A stretch of 64,000 bases of DNA, from assembly GCF_038397745.1 (NCBI RefSeq), contig NZ_CP151636.1, positions 3,224,001-3,288,000 of the forward strand, written 5' to 3'. Below are positions 26,100-34,172 of this stretch, piece after piece. The notes under the pieces are model-generated. The model was not told where the DNA came from and searched no databases. It saw only the letters and a program-made list of their open reading frames with translations. The position numbers and the translations under genes are program-made. How positions within the stretch are numbered: the first letter of the stretch is position 1; each line of letters starts with the position of its first letter. Source of the DNA: Microbacterium sp. LWH11-1.2. GTDB taxonomy: Bacteria; Actinomycetota; Actinomycetes; Actinomycetales; Microbacteriaceae.

Positions 26100-26597
26100 C
26101 TACCAACCCAGCGAGCCCGGGCCGCCCTTGAACGGTCCGACGACCGAGGGCGTGACCCACCCGCCGTAGAAGCCGCCCGGCTGCGGGACGACGACCTCGT
26201 CCCCGACGGTGCATCCGTCCATCGGTCCCGCGTACACCGCGACCCGGTCGCGCAGCGTCTCGAACCCCGGCGCGGGATTCGGGTAGTTCCACGCCGCGCC
26301 CTCGCGCACCGTGTCTCCGCCGCGCACGTCGAGGTAGCGCGCGGTGCCCTTGAACTCGCAGAGCGAGCTGCCCGGAGCATCCGTCAGCGCTCCCGGGACG
26401 AAATCGACGATCGGGAGATAGTAGACGGGAGGATGGCTCGTCTCGAGCACCCGCACGGCATCCCGGGTATCGGCGATCAGCACGCCGCCGAGGCGGATGG
26501 TCACGCGCTCCCCGACCGGCTCGACCCGAGGTGGCCTCGGGTAGTCCCACACGGATTCCTGCCCCGGAGCGGGGATGACGGGAAGAGGTCGGCGCAT
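26100..26597 (-). CDS. DUF427 domain protein
   Basis: A 165-residue soluble protein with the DUF427 fold: IADTRDAVRVLETSHPPVYYLP near residue 40, then CEFKGTARYLDV near 75, AWNYPNPAPGF near 95, and VAVYAGPMDGCTVGDE. The family is common in actinobacteria and some fungi and has no confirmed biochemical role. The C-terminal Gly/Pro tail ends GGWVTPSVVGPF. It is divergent from the Lon-domain gene, with 36 bases between the two starts. Confidence 0.85.
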   Translation of the reverse strand: MRRPLPVIPAPGQESVWDYPRPPRVEPVGERVTIRLGGVLIADTRDAVRVLETSHPPVYYLPIVDFVPGALTDAPGSSLCEFKGTARYLDVRGGDTVREGAAWNYPNPAPGFETLRDRVAVYAGPMDGCTVGDEVVVPQPGGFYGGWVTPSVVGPFKGGPGSLGW

Positions 26598-26633
26598 CTG
26601 TTCAGAGTACGTCGCTCCGTGTTGACTGATGTC

Positions 26634-27230
26634 ATGACCGCGATACCGATGTTCCCGCTCGGCTCGGTGCTCTTCCCGTTCACCCCGCTGCCGCTGCGCG
26701 TGTTCGAGCCGCGGTATCTCACGATGGTCGGACGGCTTCTCGACGAGGACGACCCCGAGTTCGGCGTCGTGCTCATCGAGCGCGGCCACGAGGTCGGCGG
26801 CGGCGACCGGCGCACCAGCATCGGCACGATGGCCCGGCTGGTCAGCGTCTCGGCCGGCGCCGAGGTGCTGACCGCCGTCGCTGTCGGCACCGATCGCTTC
26901 ACGGTCGAACAATGGCTCGACGACGACCCCTACCCCCGCGCGGATGTCACGCCGCTTCCCCGACTCGAGTGGGACGATGCACTCACCCCGCTGGAGAAGG
27001 AGGCCGAGGCCATCGTGCGTCGCACTCTCGCTCGCGCGCCCGAGACGCGGTGGGACGCCGACACCGAGCTCGCCGATGAGCCGCTCGCCGCGGCATGGCA
27101 GCTCGCCGCGATCGCTCCGCTGGGCGAATACGACAGGTACACCCTGCTGCAGTCGACGACGGCCGGTGCGCTCCTTCGACAGATCATCGATCTCACGCTC
27201 GAGGCCGAGCTCCTGTGGTCAGCCGAGTGA
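26634..27230 (+). CDS. LON peptidase N-terminal (substrate-binding) domain protein
   Basis: A 198-residue protein made only of the Lon N-terminal domain; no AAA or protease domain follows. It begins IPMFPLGSVLFP and continues PLRVFEPRYLTMV, the family hallmark, with FGVVLIERG near residue 42. A helical bundle follows from about residue 110. Stand-alone versions may act as substrate adaptors or have lost any link to proteolysis; the role is unknown. The stop lies two bases before the TerC gene's end on the other strand. Confidence 0.9.
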   Translation: MTAIPMFPLGSVLFPFTPLPLRVFEPRYLTMVGRLLDEDDPEFGVVLIERGHEVGGGDRRTSIGTMARLVSVSAGAEVLTAVAVGTDRFTVEQWLDDDPYPRADVTPLPRLEWDDALTPLEKEAEAIVRRTLARAPETRWDADTELADEPLAAAWQLAAIAPLGEYDRYTLLQSTTAGALLRQIIDLTLEAELLWSAE

Positions 27231-27232
27231 TC

Positions 27233-28237
27233 TCACTCGGTGATGACCGCCTTCTTCTCGGCCCGCTTCTCGCGCCCTGAGGCGATGAGGCTGGCGATCG
27301 TCGCGATCGTCATCGACGCGATGATCACGCCCAGCGAGACCATGTTGTCGATGTCGGGCACCCACTCGACGTGCTCGCCGCCGTTGATGAACGGCAGCTC
27401 GTTCACGTGCAGCGCATGCAGGATGAGCTTGATGCCGATGAAGCCGAGGATCACGGCGATGCCGTAGTGCAGGTAGCGCAGGCGGTCGAGCAGATCGCCG
27501 AGCAGGAAGTACAGCTGGCGCAGGCCCATCAGCGCGAAGATGTTCGCCGCGAACACGAGGAAGCCGTTCGTCGTGATCTCGAAGATCGCCGGGATCGAGT
27601 CGATCGCGAAGATCAGGTCGGTCACACCGATCGTGATGAGCACGATGACCATCGGAGTGAACATCCGCTTGCCGTCTACCGTGGTGCGCAGCTTCGAACC
27701 GTCGTAGTGGTCGCTGATGTCGATGCGCCGACGCAGCAGTCGCACGACGAAGTTCTCGCGCTGCACCTCGCCCTCGTGATCGCCGTCCGGCATCGCCTGG
27801 CGGATCGCTGTCCAGATGAGGAATGCGCCGAAGACGTAGAAGATCGGCGAGAAGTTCTCGACGATCGCGACGCCGACGAGGATGAACGCGCCGCGCAGGA
27901 CGAGGGCGATGATGATCCCGATCATGAGCACCTGCTGCTGCAGCCGCCTCGGAACGGCGAACTGCGCCATGATCAGCACGAAGACGAAGAGGTTGTCGAT
28001 CGAGAGGCTGTACTCGAGCGCCCATCCGGTGATGAAGTCGCCGGCGTTCTGCCAGCCGCCCACGTTGCCGAGCAGCACCGCGAACAGCAGCGCGAGGCCG
28101 ACGTAGAACACCACCCAGAGGGTGGACTCCTTCGTCGAGGGGATGTGCGGGCGCAGTTTGATGAGCAGGAGGTCGCCGATGAGGATGATCGTGAGGACGA
28201 CCATCGAGGTGATCTCGAACCAGAGAGGGATTTCCAA
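27233..28237 (-). CDS. TerC family integral membrane protein (Mn2+ efflux/homeostasis type)
   Basis: A 334-residue protein with about nine transmembrane segments. Its two diagnostic motifs, LEYSLSIDNLFVFV near residue 70 and DLIFAIDSIPAIF near 210, contain the acidic residues of the TerC/Alx family, many of which move or respond to manganese. A basic cytosolic loop separates the halves. I choose TTG 28237, since a GTG 19 codons upstream would lie inside the riboswitch-like RNA. An AAAGG stretch is 12-13 bases before the TTG. Confidence 0.92.
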   Translation of the reverse strand: MEIPLWFEITSMVVLTIILIGDLLLIKLRPHIPSTKESTLWVVFYVGLALLFAVLLGNVGGWQNAGDFITGWALEYSLSIDNLFVFVLIMAQFAVPRRLQQQVLMIGIIIALVLRGAFILVGVAIVENFSPIFYVFGAFLIWTAIRQAMPDGDHEGEVQRENFVVRLLRRRIDISDHYDGSKLRTTVDGKRMFTPMVIVLITIGVTDLIFAIDSIPAIFEITTNGFLVFAANIFALMGLRQLYFLLGDLLDRLRYLHYGIAVILGFIGIKLILHALHVNELPFINGGEHVEWVPDIDNMVSLGVIIASMTIATIASLIASGREKRAEKKAVITE

Positions 28238-28250
28238 GGGCGCACGGCAC

Positions 28251-28373
28251 CTTTCAGGAGGGTCGGGAAGAAGCCGAAAGTCTCTCCCCCGCACAGAAGT
28301 GCGTCGCGCGCCCGGAGCAGCGATGCCGATGCTCGTGATGACGTTACGCGCGGATCCGGGATACTCCCTCTCG
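28251..28373 (-). promoter_or_regulatory. Probable yybP-ykoY manganese riboswitch upstream of terC
   Basis: On the minus strand CGAGAG-GGAGTA (28373-28362) opens the element and AGA-CTTTCG (28283-28275) closes it. CGAGAG pairs with CTTTCG to form P1, leaving GGAGTA and AGA in the loop positions conserved in yybP-ykoY RNAs. Between them lie the tip-like CGTCATCACG and a CGCAC-TTCT-GTGCG hairpin. The closing CTTTC can instead pair with GAAAG (28255-28251), which overlaps the Shine-Dalgarno, so P1 formation would free translation. TerC genes are known targets of this Mn2+ riboswitch. Not confirmed by a covariance model. Confidence 0.6.
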
Positions 28374-28437
28374 CGGGAGCAATGCTACCGGAGCAACACT
28401 GCCTCGGAGAACGACATTGCATGGTGGAATAGTCGTC

Positions 28438-29103
28438 GTGACCTCGACTTCGCACCCAGACCACATCGAACACGGCATCGCTCCCCTGGAGACCCGGCCC
28501 CAGAACTCCTGGGCCCGGGCGATCGGCTCGCTCATCTTCGTGAGCCGCTGGCTGCAGGCCCCGCTCTACCTCGGCCTGATCGTCGCCCAGCTGGTCTACG
28601 TCGTCGTGTTCATGGTGGAGCTGTGGCACCTGATCGCCGAGGACGTGTTCGGCGACATCACGCACATCGAAGAGGCCACCATCATGCTGACGGTGCTCGG
28701 CCTGATCGACGTCGTGATGATCGCGAACCTCCTCATCATGGTGATCATCGGCGGATACGAGACCTTCGTCTCGCGTATCAACACGGAGGGGCACCCGGAT
28801 CAGCCCGAGTGGCTCTCGCACGTCAATGCGAACGTGCTCAAGGTGAAGCTCGCGATGGCGATCATCGGCATCTCCTCGATCCACCTGCTCAAGACATTCA
28901 TCGAGGTGGGCGGGATGAGCGAGTCGGGGATCAACGAGGACGGCGAGAAGTACACCCCGACCGGCGTCCTCTGGCAGGTCGTCATCCACTGCGTGTTCAT
29001 CCTCTCGGCCCTCGCGCTGGCCTGGATCGACAAGATGTCGCAGAGCACGGCGAAGGCCGCGCACGCTGCGGCGCAGACCGCTCCGCAGAACGCCGCGCAC
29101 TGA
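28438..29103 (+). CDS. UPF0114 (YqhA) family membrane protein
   Basis: A 221-residue protein with four predicted membrane segments (about residues 26-50, 68-95, 125-145 and 175-195). FVSRWLQAPLYLGL, then MIANLLIMVIIGGYETFVSRI and KVKLAMAIIGISSIHLLK, are the conserved core of UPF0114. Function is unknown. GTG 28438 is my choice; TTG 28417, seven codons upstream with a GGAGA stretch, is an equal alternative. It is divergent from the TerC gene and riboswitch. Confidence 0.85.
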   Translation: MTSTSHPDHIEHGIAPLETRPQNSWARAIGSLIFVSRWLQAPLYLGLIVAQLVYVVVFMVELWHLIAEDVFGDITHIEEATIMLTVLGLIDVVMIANLLIMVIIGGYETFVSRINTEGHPDQPEWLSHVNANVLKVKLAMAIIGISSIHLLKTFIEVGGMSESGINEDGEKYTPTGVLWQVVIHCVFILSALALAWIDKMSQSTAKAAHAAAQTAPQNAAH

Positions 29104-29163
29104 TCTGAGACGATCGGGCGTCCGTCGACACTTTCCCAGTGAGAGACACCGAACGGAAACAGG

Positions 29164-29721
29164 ATGCCCGTGCAGACGAGTGATCAGAGATGGGCCGCGC
29201 AGGCCGCAGCAGGCGACGAGAGCGCCTTCCGCGAGCTGTACCGAGCCCACGTACGACCGGTCTACTGGATCGCCAACGGCATCCTCGCGTCGCCCGCCGA
29301 CGCCGAGGATGTGACGCAGGAGACCTTCGTGGTCGCGTGGCGCAAGCTCCCGGGGCTCGAGCTCCAGGGCGAGTCGATCCTGCCGTGGCTGGCGACGATC
29401 TGCCGATTCCAGGCGGCGAACCGGCTCCGCCAGCGCCGCCGTGACCAGGCTCACACGGCCGAGGCCCTCGACGAGGAGCTGCCGGACACGGTCAGCGTCG
29501 AGGAGCAGGTCATCACCGCGGATCTCGCGGCGCGGATCGCCGCCGAGGTCGGCACACTGAGCGAGCTCGATCGCGAGATCTTCCGCCTGTGCGCATCCGA
29601 GGGCTATGCCTATCAGGCCGCAGCCGAAGAGCTCGGCGTGAGCCACGCCGTCGTCCGGAACCGTCTCTCCCGAGTGCGCACCCAGTTGCGCGGCGCTGTG
29701 AAGGAAGCGAGAGACGCATGA
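29164..29721 (+). CDS. RNA polymerase sigma factor, ECF (sigma-70) family
   Basis: A 185-residue sigma factor with only regions 2 and 4. Region 2 includes FRELYRAHVRPVYWIANGIL and the DAEDVTQETFVVAWRKL segment that binds core polymerase and the -10. Region 4 has EREIF-like LDREIFRLCASEGYAYQAAAEELGVSHAVVRNRLSRVRTQL, with its helix-turn-helix. The next gene overlaps by four bases and encodes a membrane protein, the arrangement of many ECF sigma/anti-sigma pairs. Confidence 0.92.
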   Translation: MPVQTSDQRWAAQAAAGDESAFRELYRAHVRPVYWIANGILASPADAEDVTQETFVVAWRKLPGLELQGESILPWLATICRFQAANRLRQRRRDQAHTAEALDEELPDTVSVEEQVITADLAARIAAEVGTLSELDREIFRLCASEGYAYQAAAEELGVSHAVVRNRLSRVRTQLRGAVKEARDA

Positions 29722-30827
29722 ACGACCAGACCACCCGAGACGAGCTCCCCGAGCTCTCCGACGAGACCATCGCCCGCATCGAGACCTCCGTGTTCTCGGC
29801 GATCGAGGCGGAGCGCCCACGCGTGGCGGCACCGTCCGCGGACCGTGCGCGGACCAGACGGCGTCGCTGGCTGACCGGCGCCGGAGTCGCGGCCGCCTTC
29901 GTCGTCGGCGTCCTCGTGACACCCCCGATCCTCGGCGCCGTCGGCGGCGGATCGATGATGACCGCGGACGGTGCCGGTGGAAGCGTCGCCGAGTCCGGCG
30001 CCGCCTCCCCCGACCGGAGTCTCGAGATCGCTCCCGGTGCCGTGGATGAGGCGGCGACCGACCCTTCTGCGCTTGCCGGCAAGGAGCTCGCGGTGAGCGA
30101 CCGGGAGATCATCGCCACCGCCCGCGCCACCGTGCAGGTCAAGAGCATCACGGATGCCGCCGCGGCCATCGCCGCCCTGGCCGAGGAGCGCGGCGGCTAC
30201 GTAGAGAGCACGGAGATCGGCAAGGCCGTGGCGGTCGACGGCACGACCGAGCCCGTCCCCGCCGATTCCGGCTACGGATGGATCAGCATCCGCGTGCCCT
30301 CCGCCGAGCTGTCCGACGTGATCGCCGCTCTCGAGGATTCGGGCGAGGTGCTGTCCTCCTCGATCTCGAAGCAGGACGTCACCTCGGTCGCGATCGACCT
30401 CCGCGCCCGCGTCGACGCGACGAAGGCATCCGTCACGCGGCTCACCGAGCTCATGGCCCAGTCGGGCAGTGTCTCGGAGCTGATCGAGGCGGAGGTCGCG
30501 CTGACCGACCGTCAGGCGCAGCTCGAGTCCTATGAGCAGCAGCTCGCGTCGATCGAGGATCAGGTCGCGATGTCGACGCTCCAGGTCGAGCTGACCCGCA
30601 CCACCGCGCCGACGACGGCGGACCCGGCCGGATTCGGCGATGGGCTGCTGGCCGGCTGGAACGGCCTCGTGGTCTCGCTGAACGCACTCGTCATCGCCGT
30701 CGGCTTCCTCCTCCCCTGGCTCGCGGTCGCCGGGTTCGTCGTGCTGGTCGTGTGGCTCATCCGCCGGGCCCGTCGCACCCGGCGCGCGAGACGGAACGCG
30801 ACGACGACGGCGTCCGACGCGGACTGA
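29718..30827 (+). CDS. DUF4349 membrane protein, possible sigma-factor partner
   Basis: A 369-residue protein. Residues 1-50 are cytosolic and end in an Arg cluster. A transmembrane helix at about 52-75 leads to a large external domain that begins TARATVQVKSITDAAAAIA near 135, the DUF4349 start, and includes a coiled-coil stretch (about 235-285). A second hydrophobic segment at about 315-350 is followed by an Arg-rich tail. It overlaps the ECF sigma gene by ATGA. The N-terminus ELSDETIARIETSVF could be a small anti-sigma segment, but the HxxxCxxC zinc motif of classic anti-sigma factors is absent. Confidence 0.88.
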   Translation: MNDQTTRDELPELSDETIARIETSVFSAIEAERPRVAAPSADRARTRRRRWLTGAGVAAAFVVGVLVTPPILGAVGGGSMMTADGAGGSVAESGAASPDRSLEIAPGAVDEAATDPSALAGKELAVSDREIIATARATVQVKSITDAAAAIAALAEERGGYVESTEIGKAVAVDGTTEPVPADSGYGWISIRVPSAELSDVIAALEDSGEVLSSSISKQDVTSVAIDLRARVDATKASVTRLTELMAQSGSVSELIEAEVALTDRQAQLESYEQQLASIEDQVAMSTLQVELTRTTAPTTADPAGFGDGLLAGWNGLVVSLNALVIAVGFLLPWLAVAGFVVLVVWLIRRARRTRRARRNATTTASDAD

Positions 30828-30842
30828 TCGTCTGATCGAGAG

Positions 30843-30868
30843 CGGCTCCCGGCATCCGTCGGGGGCCG
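30843..30868 (+). terminator. Hairpin terminator after the DUF4349 gene
   Basis: CGGCTCCCGGC at 30843-30853 pairs with GTCGGGGGCCG at 30858-30868, with two G-T pairs and an ATCC loop. It is followed by the short T-containing run ATCTTCGTTG. It separates the sigma operon from the ArsR/MFS operon. Confidence 0.5.
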
Positions 30869-30892
30869 ATCTTCGTTGATTTTCCGGGGTAT

Positions 30893-30906
30893 ACAAGAAG
30901 TCTTGT
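30893..30906. promoter_or_regulatory. Palindromic operator of the ArsR/MFS operon
   Basis: ACAAGA-AG-TCTTGT is a perfect 6-2-6 inverted repeat. It overlaps the likely -35 box (30903-30908), so a bound dimer would block polymerase. The gene it precedes encodes a winged-helix ArsR-type regulator, so autoregulation is the simplest reading. Confidence 0.5.
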
Positions 30907-30932
30907 GGAAACTGCGGGGCCGCACATAGCGT
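30903..30932 (+). promoter_or_regulatory. Leaderless promoter of the ArsR-type regulator gene
   Basis: TTGTGG at 30903-30908 and TAGCGT at 30927-30932 are 18 bp apart. The start codon GTG at 30940 lies seven bases after the -10, so transcription would start at the codon and the mRNA has no leader. Confidence 0.5.
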
Positions 30933-30939
30933 TCTTCCC

Positions 30940-31488
30940 GTGGAAGACATCTCCGTGATCACCGCCGTGCACCACCCACTGCGTCGCCGCATGTTCGACT
31001 ATCTGCTGCTGTTCGGCGCCTCGCAGGTGACAGCGCTCTCCCGTGCGCTCGACAGCCAGGTGGGGAGCATCAGTCACCATCTGCGGATGCTGGAACGCGC
31101 GGGCATCGTGGAGCGTGTGGAGGATCCGACCGGCGACAAGCGCACCAGCTGGTGGAGAGTCGCACGCCGCGGCCTGACCTGGTCGGCCGACGACTTCGCC
31201 GATTCCCCCGCCGACGCACTCCTCGCACGTGAGGCGCAGCGCCAGGGCATCCGCCTGCAGTTCGAGCGGCTGCAGCGCTGGCACCGCCACCGCCACGATG
31301 CGGACTACGCAGATTACGACGGCTACAGCACCGACAGCACCGCCTGGGCGTCACCGGCCGAGCTGCAGGACCTCTCGATGCGGCTCCTCGCCACGATCCG
31401 CGACTGGCAGGAGTCGATCGACGTCCGAGACGGGCAGGACCGCACCCCGGTCTTCCTCTTCGCCCACGCCTTCCCCTCGGAGCCCTGA
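30940..31488 (+). CDS. ArsR-family winged-helix transcriptional regulator
   Basis: A 182-residue protein with an N-terminal winged helix. HHPLRRRMFDYLLLFGASQVTALSRAL is followed by the recognition region SISHHLRMLERAGIVERV (about residues 43-60) and a wing (TGDKRTSWWRV). The C-terminal half (FERLQRWHRHRHDADYADYDGYS) is His/Asp-rich and could sense a metal or just be an extended dimer helix; this is inference. It overlaps the start of the MFS gene (ATGA), so it likely controls that pump and itself through the palindrome just upstream. Confidence 0.9.
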   Translation: MEDISVITAVHHPLRRRMFDYLLLFGASQVTALSRALDSQVGSISHHLRMLERAGIVERVEDPTGDKRTSWWRVARRGLTWSADDFADSPADALLAREAQRQGIRLQFERLQRWHRHRHDADYADYDGYSTDSTAWASPAELQDLSMRLLATIRDWQESIDVRDGQDRTPVFLFAHAFPSEP

Positions 31489-32729
31489 TGACCGCTGTCG
31501 TCGATCCGGTGCAGATGCGCGAGGTTCCACCGTTCCGCCGCGATCGTCTCGTGCACGCGTGGATCGGGGTGAAGGCCCTGTCGGACGCCGGAGATGCGCT
31601 CTGGACCATCGCGCTGGTCTGGACGGCTGTGCAGACCGCCTCTCCCGCCGTCGCCGGCCTGATCGTCGCCGCCGGCACCGTGCCGCGAGCGGTGGTGCTG
31701 CTGTTCGGGGGCGTGATCGCGGATCGAGCCGATGCGCGCCTGGTCATGCTCCTGTTCAACACCATCCGAGTCGGCGTGCTCGTCGCGGTGACGCTCTGGG
31801 TGCTCGCCACCCCGCCGATCGTGGCCGTGCTGCTGTTCGCCGCGATCGCGTTCGGCGTGTGCGACGCCTTCTACGAACCCTCGGCCGGCACGATCTCGCG
31901 CCGACTGGTCCGGGCATCCGACCTGCCGGCCTACGGCGCCGCGGCGCAGACGGCGTCGCGTCTGGGGACCATGGGCGGCGCCGCCGTCGGGGGCGTCATC
32001 GTCGCCCACGCCGGTCTCTCAGGGAGCGCAGCCGCGAACGCGCTGACCTTCACGTTCGTCGTCGCTTTCCTCGCGATCTGGCTGCGACCGCGCTTCCTGC
32101 TCGCGCGCGCCGAGAAGGAGTCCGCGCTGCGCGGGATCGCCGGCGGCTTCCGCCATCTCGCCGCCACCCCCACGACACGCACGCTCGTGCTCGCCCTCTC
32201 CGGCCTCAACCTGGCCGTGGGACCGGCGGTCGGCATCGGACTCGCGCTGCGAGCGCACGACCAGGGTTGGGGCGCGCCGGCCGTCGGACTCTTCGAGGCG
32301 CTTCTCGGCCTGGGCGCGGCGATCGGCGCCGTCTCCGTCGCGAAGTGGCGTCCGCGCCGCGAGGCGGTCGCAGGGTTCTGGGCGCTCGTCGTGCAGGGCG
32401 CGGCAATCGTCGCCCTCGGATTCGGGCCGATCTGGACCGTGGCGGCATCCGCCTTCGTCGTCGGCGCGACGGCCGGATACGCCTCGGTGCTGCTGAGCGC
32501 GACGTTCTCGGCGACCGTCGACACCGCCTATCTCGGACGCATGGGCTCGATCACGCGGCTGGGCGACGACTGCCTGATGCCGCTCGCCATGGCCGGGTTC
32601 GGTGCGCTGGCTTCGGCGACCTCCGTCTGGGTGCCCTTCGTGCTCTTCGGGGTCACGATGATGGGGCTGATGGTCGTGCCTCTCCGCACCGGCACCTTCC
32701 GCGAGATGTCTTTGCGCTCCGGCCGATGA
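31488..32729 (+). CDS. MFS transporter
   Basis: A 413-residue protein with about 12 membrane helices. The VKALSDAGDALWTIALVWTAVQ start and the loop GGVIADRADARLVM between helices 2 and 3 match the motif A region of MFS exporters in the MFS_3/enterobactin-exporter-like group. It is translationally coupled to the ArsR regulator. The exported compound is unknown. A bidirectional terminator follows. Confidence 0.9.
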   Translation: MTAVVDPVQMREVPPFRRDRLVHAWIGVKALSDAGDALWTIALVWTAVQTASPAVAGLIVAAGTVPRAVVLLFGGVIADRADARLVMLLFNTIRVGVLVAVTLWVLATPPIVAVLLFAAIAFGVCDAFYEPSAGTISRRLVRASDLPAYGAAAQTASRLGTMGGAAVGGVIVAHAGLSGSAAANALTFTFVVAFLAIWLRPRFLLARAEKESALRGIAGGFRHLAATPTTRTLVLALSGLNLAVGPAVGIGLALRAHDQGWGAPAVGLFEALLGLGAAIGAVSVAKWRPRREAVAGFWALVVQGAAIVALGFGPIWTVAASAFVVGATAGYASVLLSATFSATVDTAYLGRMGSITRLGDDCLMPLAMAGFGALASATSVWVPFVLFGVTMMGLMVVPLRTGTFREMSLRSGR

Positions 32730-32744
32730 CACCCGAATACGAGG

Positions 32745-32770
32745 AAAGCCCCCGGCGAACCGGGGGCTTT
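32745..32770. terminator. Bidirectional terminator between MFS gene and tRNA-Glu
   Basis: AAAGCCCCCGG and CCGGGGGCTTT form an 11-bp perfect stem around a CGAA loop. The stem gives T-rich ends on both strands, so it can end the MFS mRNA and the convergent tRNA-Glu transcript. Confidence 0.8.
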
Positions 32771-32781
32771 CTCGTGTCGTG

Positions 32782-32854
32782 TGACCCCAGCGGGATTCGA
32801 ACCCGCGTTACCGCCGTGAGAGGGCAGCGTACTAGGCCGCTATACGATGGGGCC
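32782..32854 (-). tRNA. tRNA-Glu (anticodon CUC)
   Basis: A 73-base cloverleaf on the minus strand. The acceptor stem GGCCCCA pairs with TGGGGTC (one G-T), the D arm contains TAGCGGCCTA, and the anticodon loop is CTCTCAC within a CTGCC/GGCGG stem. The T arm has the standard GGTTCGAATCC. CCA is not encoded. GltX, which would charge it, is encoded 10 kb away. Confidence 0.95.
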
Positions 32855-32891
32855 GTCTGGCCGGACGTTTCCGTCCCGCGACAACCGTTCA

Positions 32892-32920
32892 AGTATGCCA
32901 CGACGATTCTCGGTCCGCAA
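32892..32920 (-). promoter_or_regulatory. Promoter of tRNA-Glu
   Basis: TTGCGG (32920-32915) and CATACT (32897-32892) on the minus strand with a 17-bp spacer. The start site would be about 30 bases before the mature tRNA 5' end. Confidence 0.55.
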
Positions 32921-33006
32921 AATCGAGGCCGCCCTTCGCGAACTCTCGGGCGTGGCGGGCGGCGAATGTGTTTGCCGCCGAGCGTCCGAAGGGGTTGACT
33001 CGTCTC

Positions 33007-33645
33007 ATGCGCGTCACGAAGTTCGAACATGCCACCCTCCGTCTCGATGTGGACCAGGACACCCTGCTCATCGATCCGGGATCCTTCACGACCCCGCTGG
33101 TCGACCTCGGCGGCCTCGTCGGCGTCGTGATCACGCACGAGCACCCGGATCACTGGACTCCGGACCACCTGGATCGCATCCTGCGTGATGCCCCCGGGAC
33201 CCCGATCTACGCACCGTCCGGCGTCGCGCGCGCTGCCGAGGGATACGAGATCACCGTCGTCGCTCCCGGCGACACCATAGAGGTCGGCGCGTTCACCCTG
33301 CGGTTCTTCGGCGGCACGCACGAGGTCATCCACTCCTCGCTCCCGGTCGTCGAGAACGTCGGCGTGCTCGTCAACGACGAGCTCTACTACCCGGGCGACT
33401 CCTACGCGGTGCCGGAGGGCGTCGAGGTCGACACGCTCGCAGCTCCGCTGGGCGCGCCGTGGCTCAAGATCGGCGAGGCCATGGACTACGTGCTCGCGGT
33501 GAAGCCGAAGCGCTCGTTCGGCACCCACGACATGACCCTCTCCGTCATCGGCAAGAACATGCACCGCCAGCGCCTGCAGTGGGCGACGGAACAGGGCGGC
33601 GGCGCCTTCACGGTGCTCGAACCCGGCGACTCGCTCGACCTGTGA
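33007..33645 (+). CDS. MBL-fold metallo-hydrolase
   Basis: A 212-residue metallo-beta-lactamase-fold protein. The metal site HEHPDH is near residue 44. A second histidine lies in GGTHEVIHS, the bridging Asp in YYPGDSYAVPEG near 130, and a C-terminal His in SFGTHDMTLS. The closest general type is UlaG/YtnP-like hydrolases that act on phosphodiester or lactone bonds; the substrate is unknown. No signal peptide. The next gene starts inside its stop (GTGA). Confidence 0.9.
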   Translation: MRVTKFEHATLRLDVDQDTLLIDPGSFTTPLVDLGGLVGVVITHEHPDHWTPDHLDRILRDAPGTPIYAPSGVARAAEGYEITVVAPGDTIEVGAFTLRFFGGTHEVIHSSLPVVENVGVLVNDELYYPGDSYAVPEGVEVDTLAAPLGAPWLKIGEAMDYVLAVKPKRSFGTHDMTLSVIGKNMHRQRLQWATEQGGGAFTVLEPGDSLDL

Positions 33646-34172
33646 CAGGCCCCGTTCGTCGGCTCCTGCCGGAGCCGACACCTCGTCTGCGCTTCCGCGA
33701 GATGACCGCCGGAGACCTCGATGCGATGGCCGAACTGCTGGGCGACCCCGAGGTGATGGCGTACTACCCGGCGCCGAAGACCCGGTCGGCGAGCGCCGAC
33801 TGGATCGCACGCATGCGGGACAGATACGAGAGCCACGGCCACGCCCTCTGGATCATCGAGACGCACGACGGCGTGTTCGTGGGCGACTGCGGCATCACGT
33901 GGCAGTCGGTCAACGAAGCTCCGGTGCTGGAGGTCGGCTACCACGTGCACCGATCCCTGCAGCGGCAGGGGCTGGCGACCGAGGCGGCGCGCGCATGCGT
34001 GAATCTGGTCGCACGGGAGTTCGCGCCGACGCTGCTGACCGCGATCATCCATCCGGACAACACCGCGTCGCGCCGTGTCGCGGAGAATCTGGGCATGACC
34101 CACATCGACGATGACCACGCGCATCCGTGGATCGTTCGCACCGTGATGGGGATGCAGGTCTCTCCGCGTTAG
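33642..34172 (+). CDS. GNAT family N-acetyltransferase (RimJ/RimL-like)
   Basis: A 176-residue single-domain acetyltransferase. It opens with TPRLRFREMTAGDLDAMAELLGDP, typical of the RimJ/RimL group. The acetyl-CoA loop HRSLQRQGLATEAARA is near residue 105, and NTASRRVAENLGM near 145 completes the fold. It starts at GTG 33642, overlapping the MBL gene's stop, so the two are coupled. It may acetylate a protein N-terminus or a small amine. It ends convergent with pepN, with a four-base overlap. Confidence 0.87.
   Translation: MTGPVRRLLPEPTPRLRFREMTAGDLDAMAELLGDPEVMAYYPAPKTRSASADWIARMRDRYESHGHALWIIETHDGVFVGDCGITWQSVNEAPVLEVGYHVHRSLQRQGLATEAARACVNLVAREFAPTLLTAIIHPDNTASRRVAENLGMTHIDDDHAHPWIVRTVMGMQVSPR

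Noticed and set aside
27371..28432. A 353-codon plus-strand frame over terC
   Set aside because: It is a His/Asp/Glu-rich shadow of the TerC membrane helices and lies over the riboswitch.
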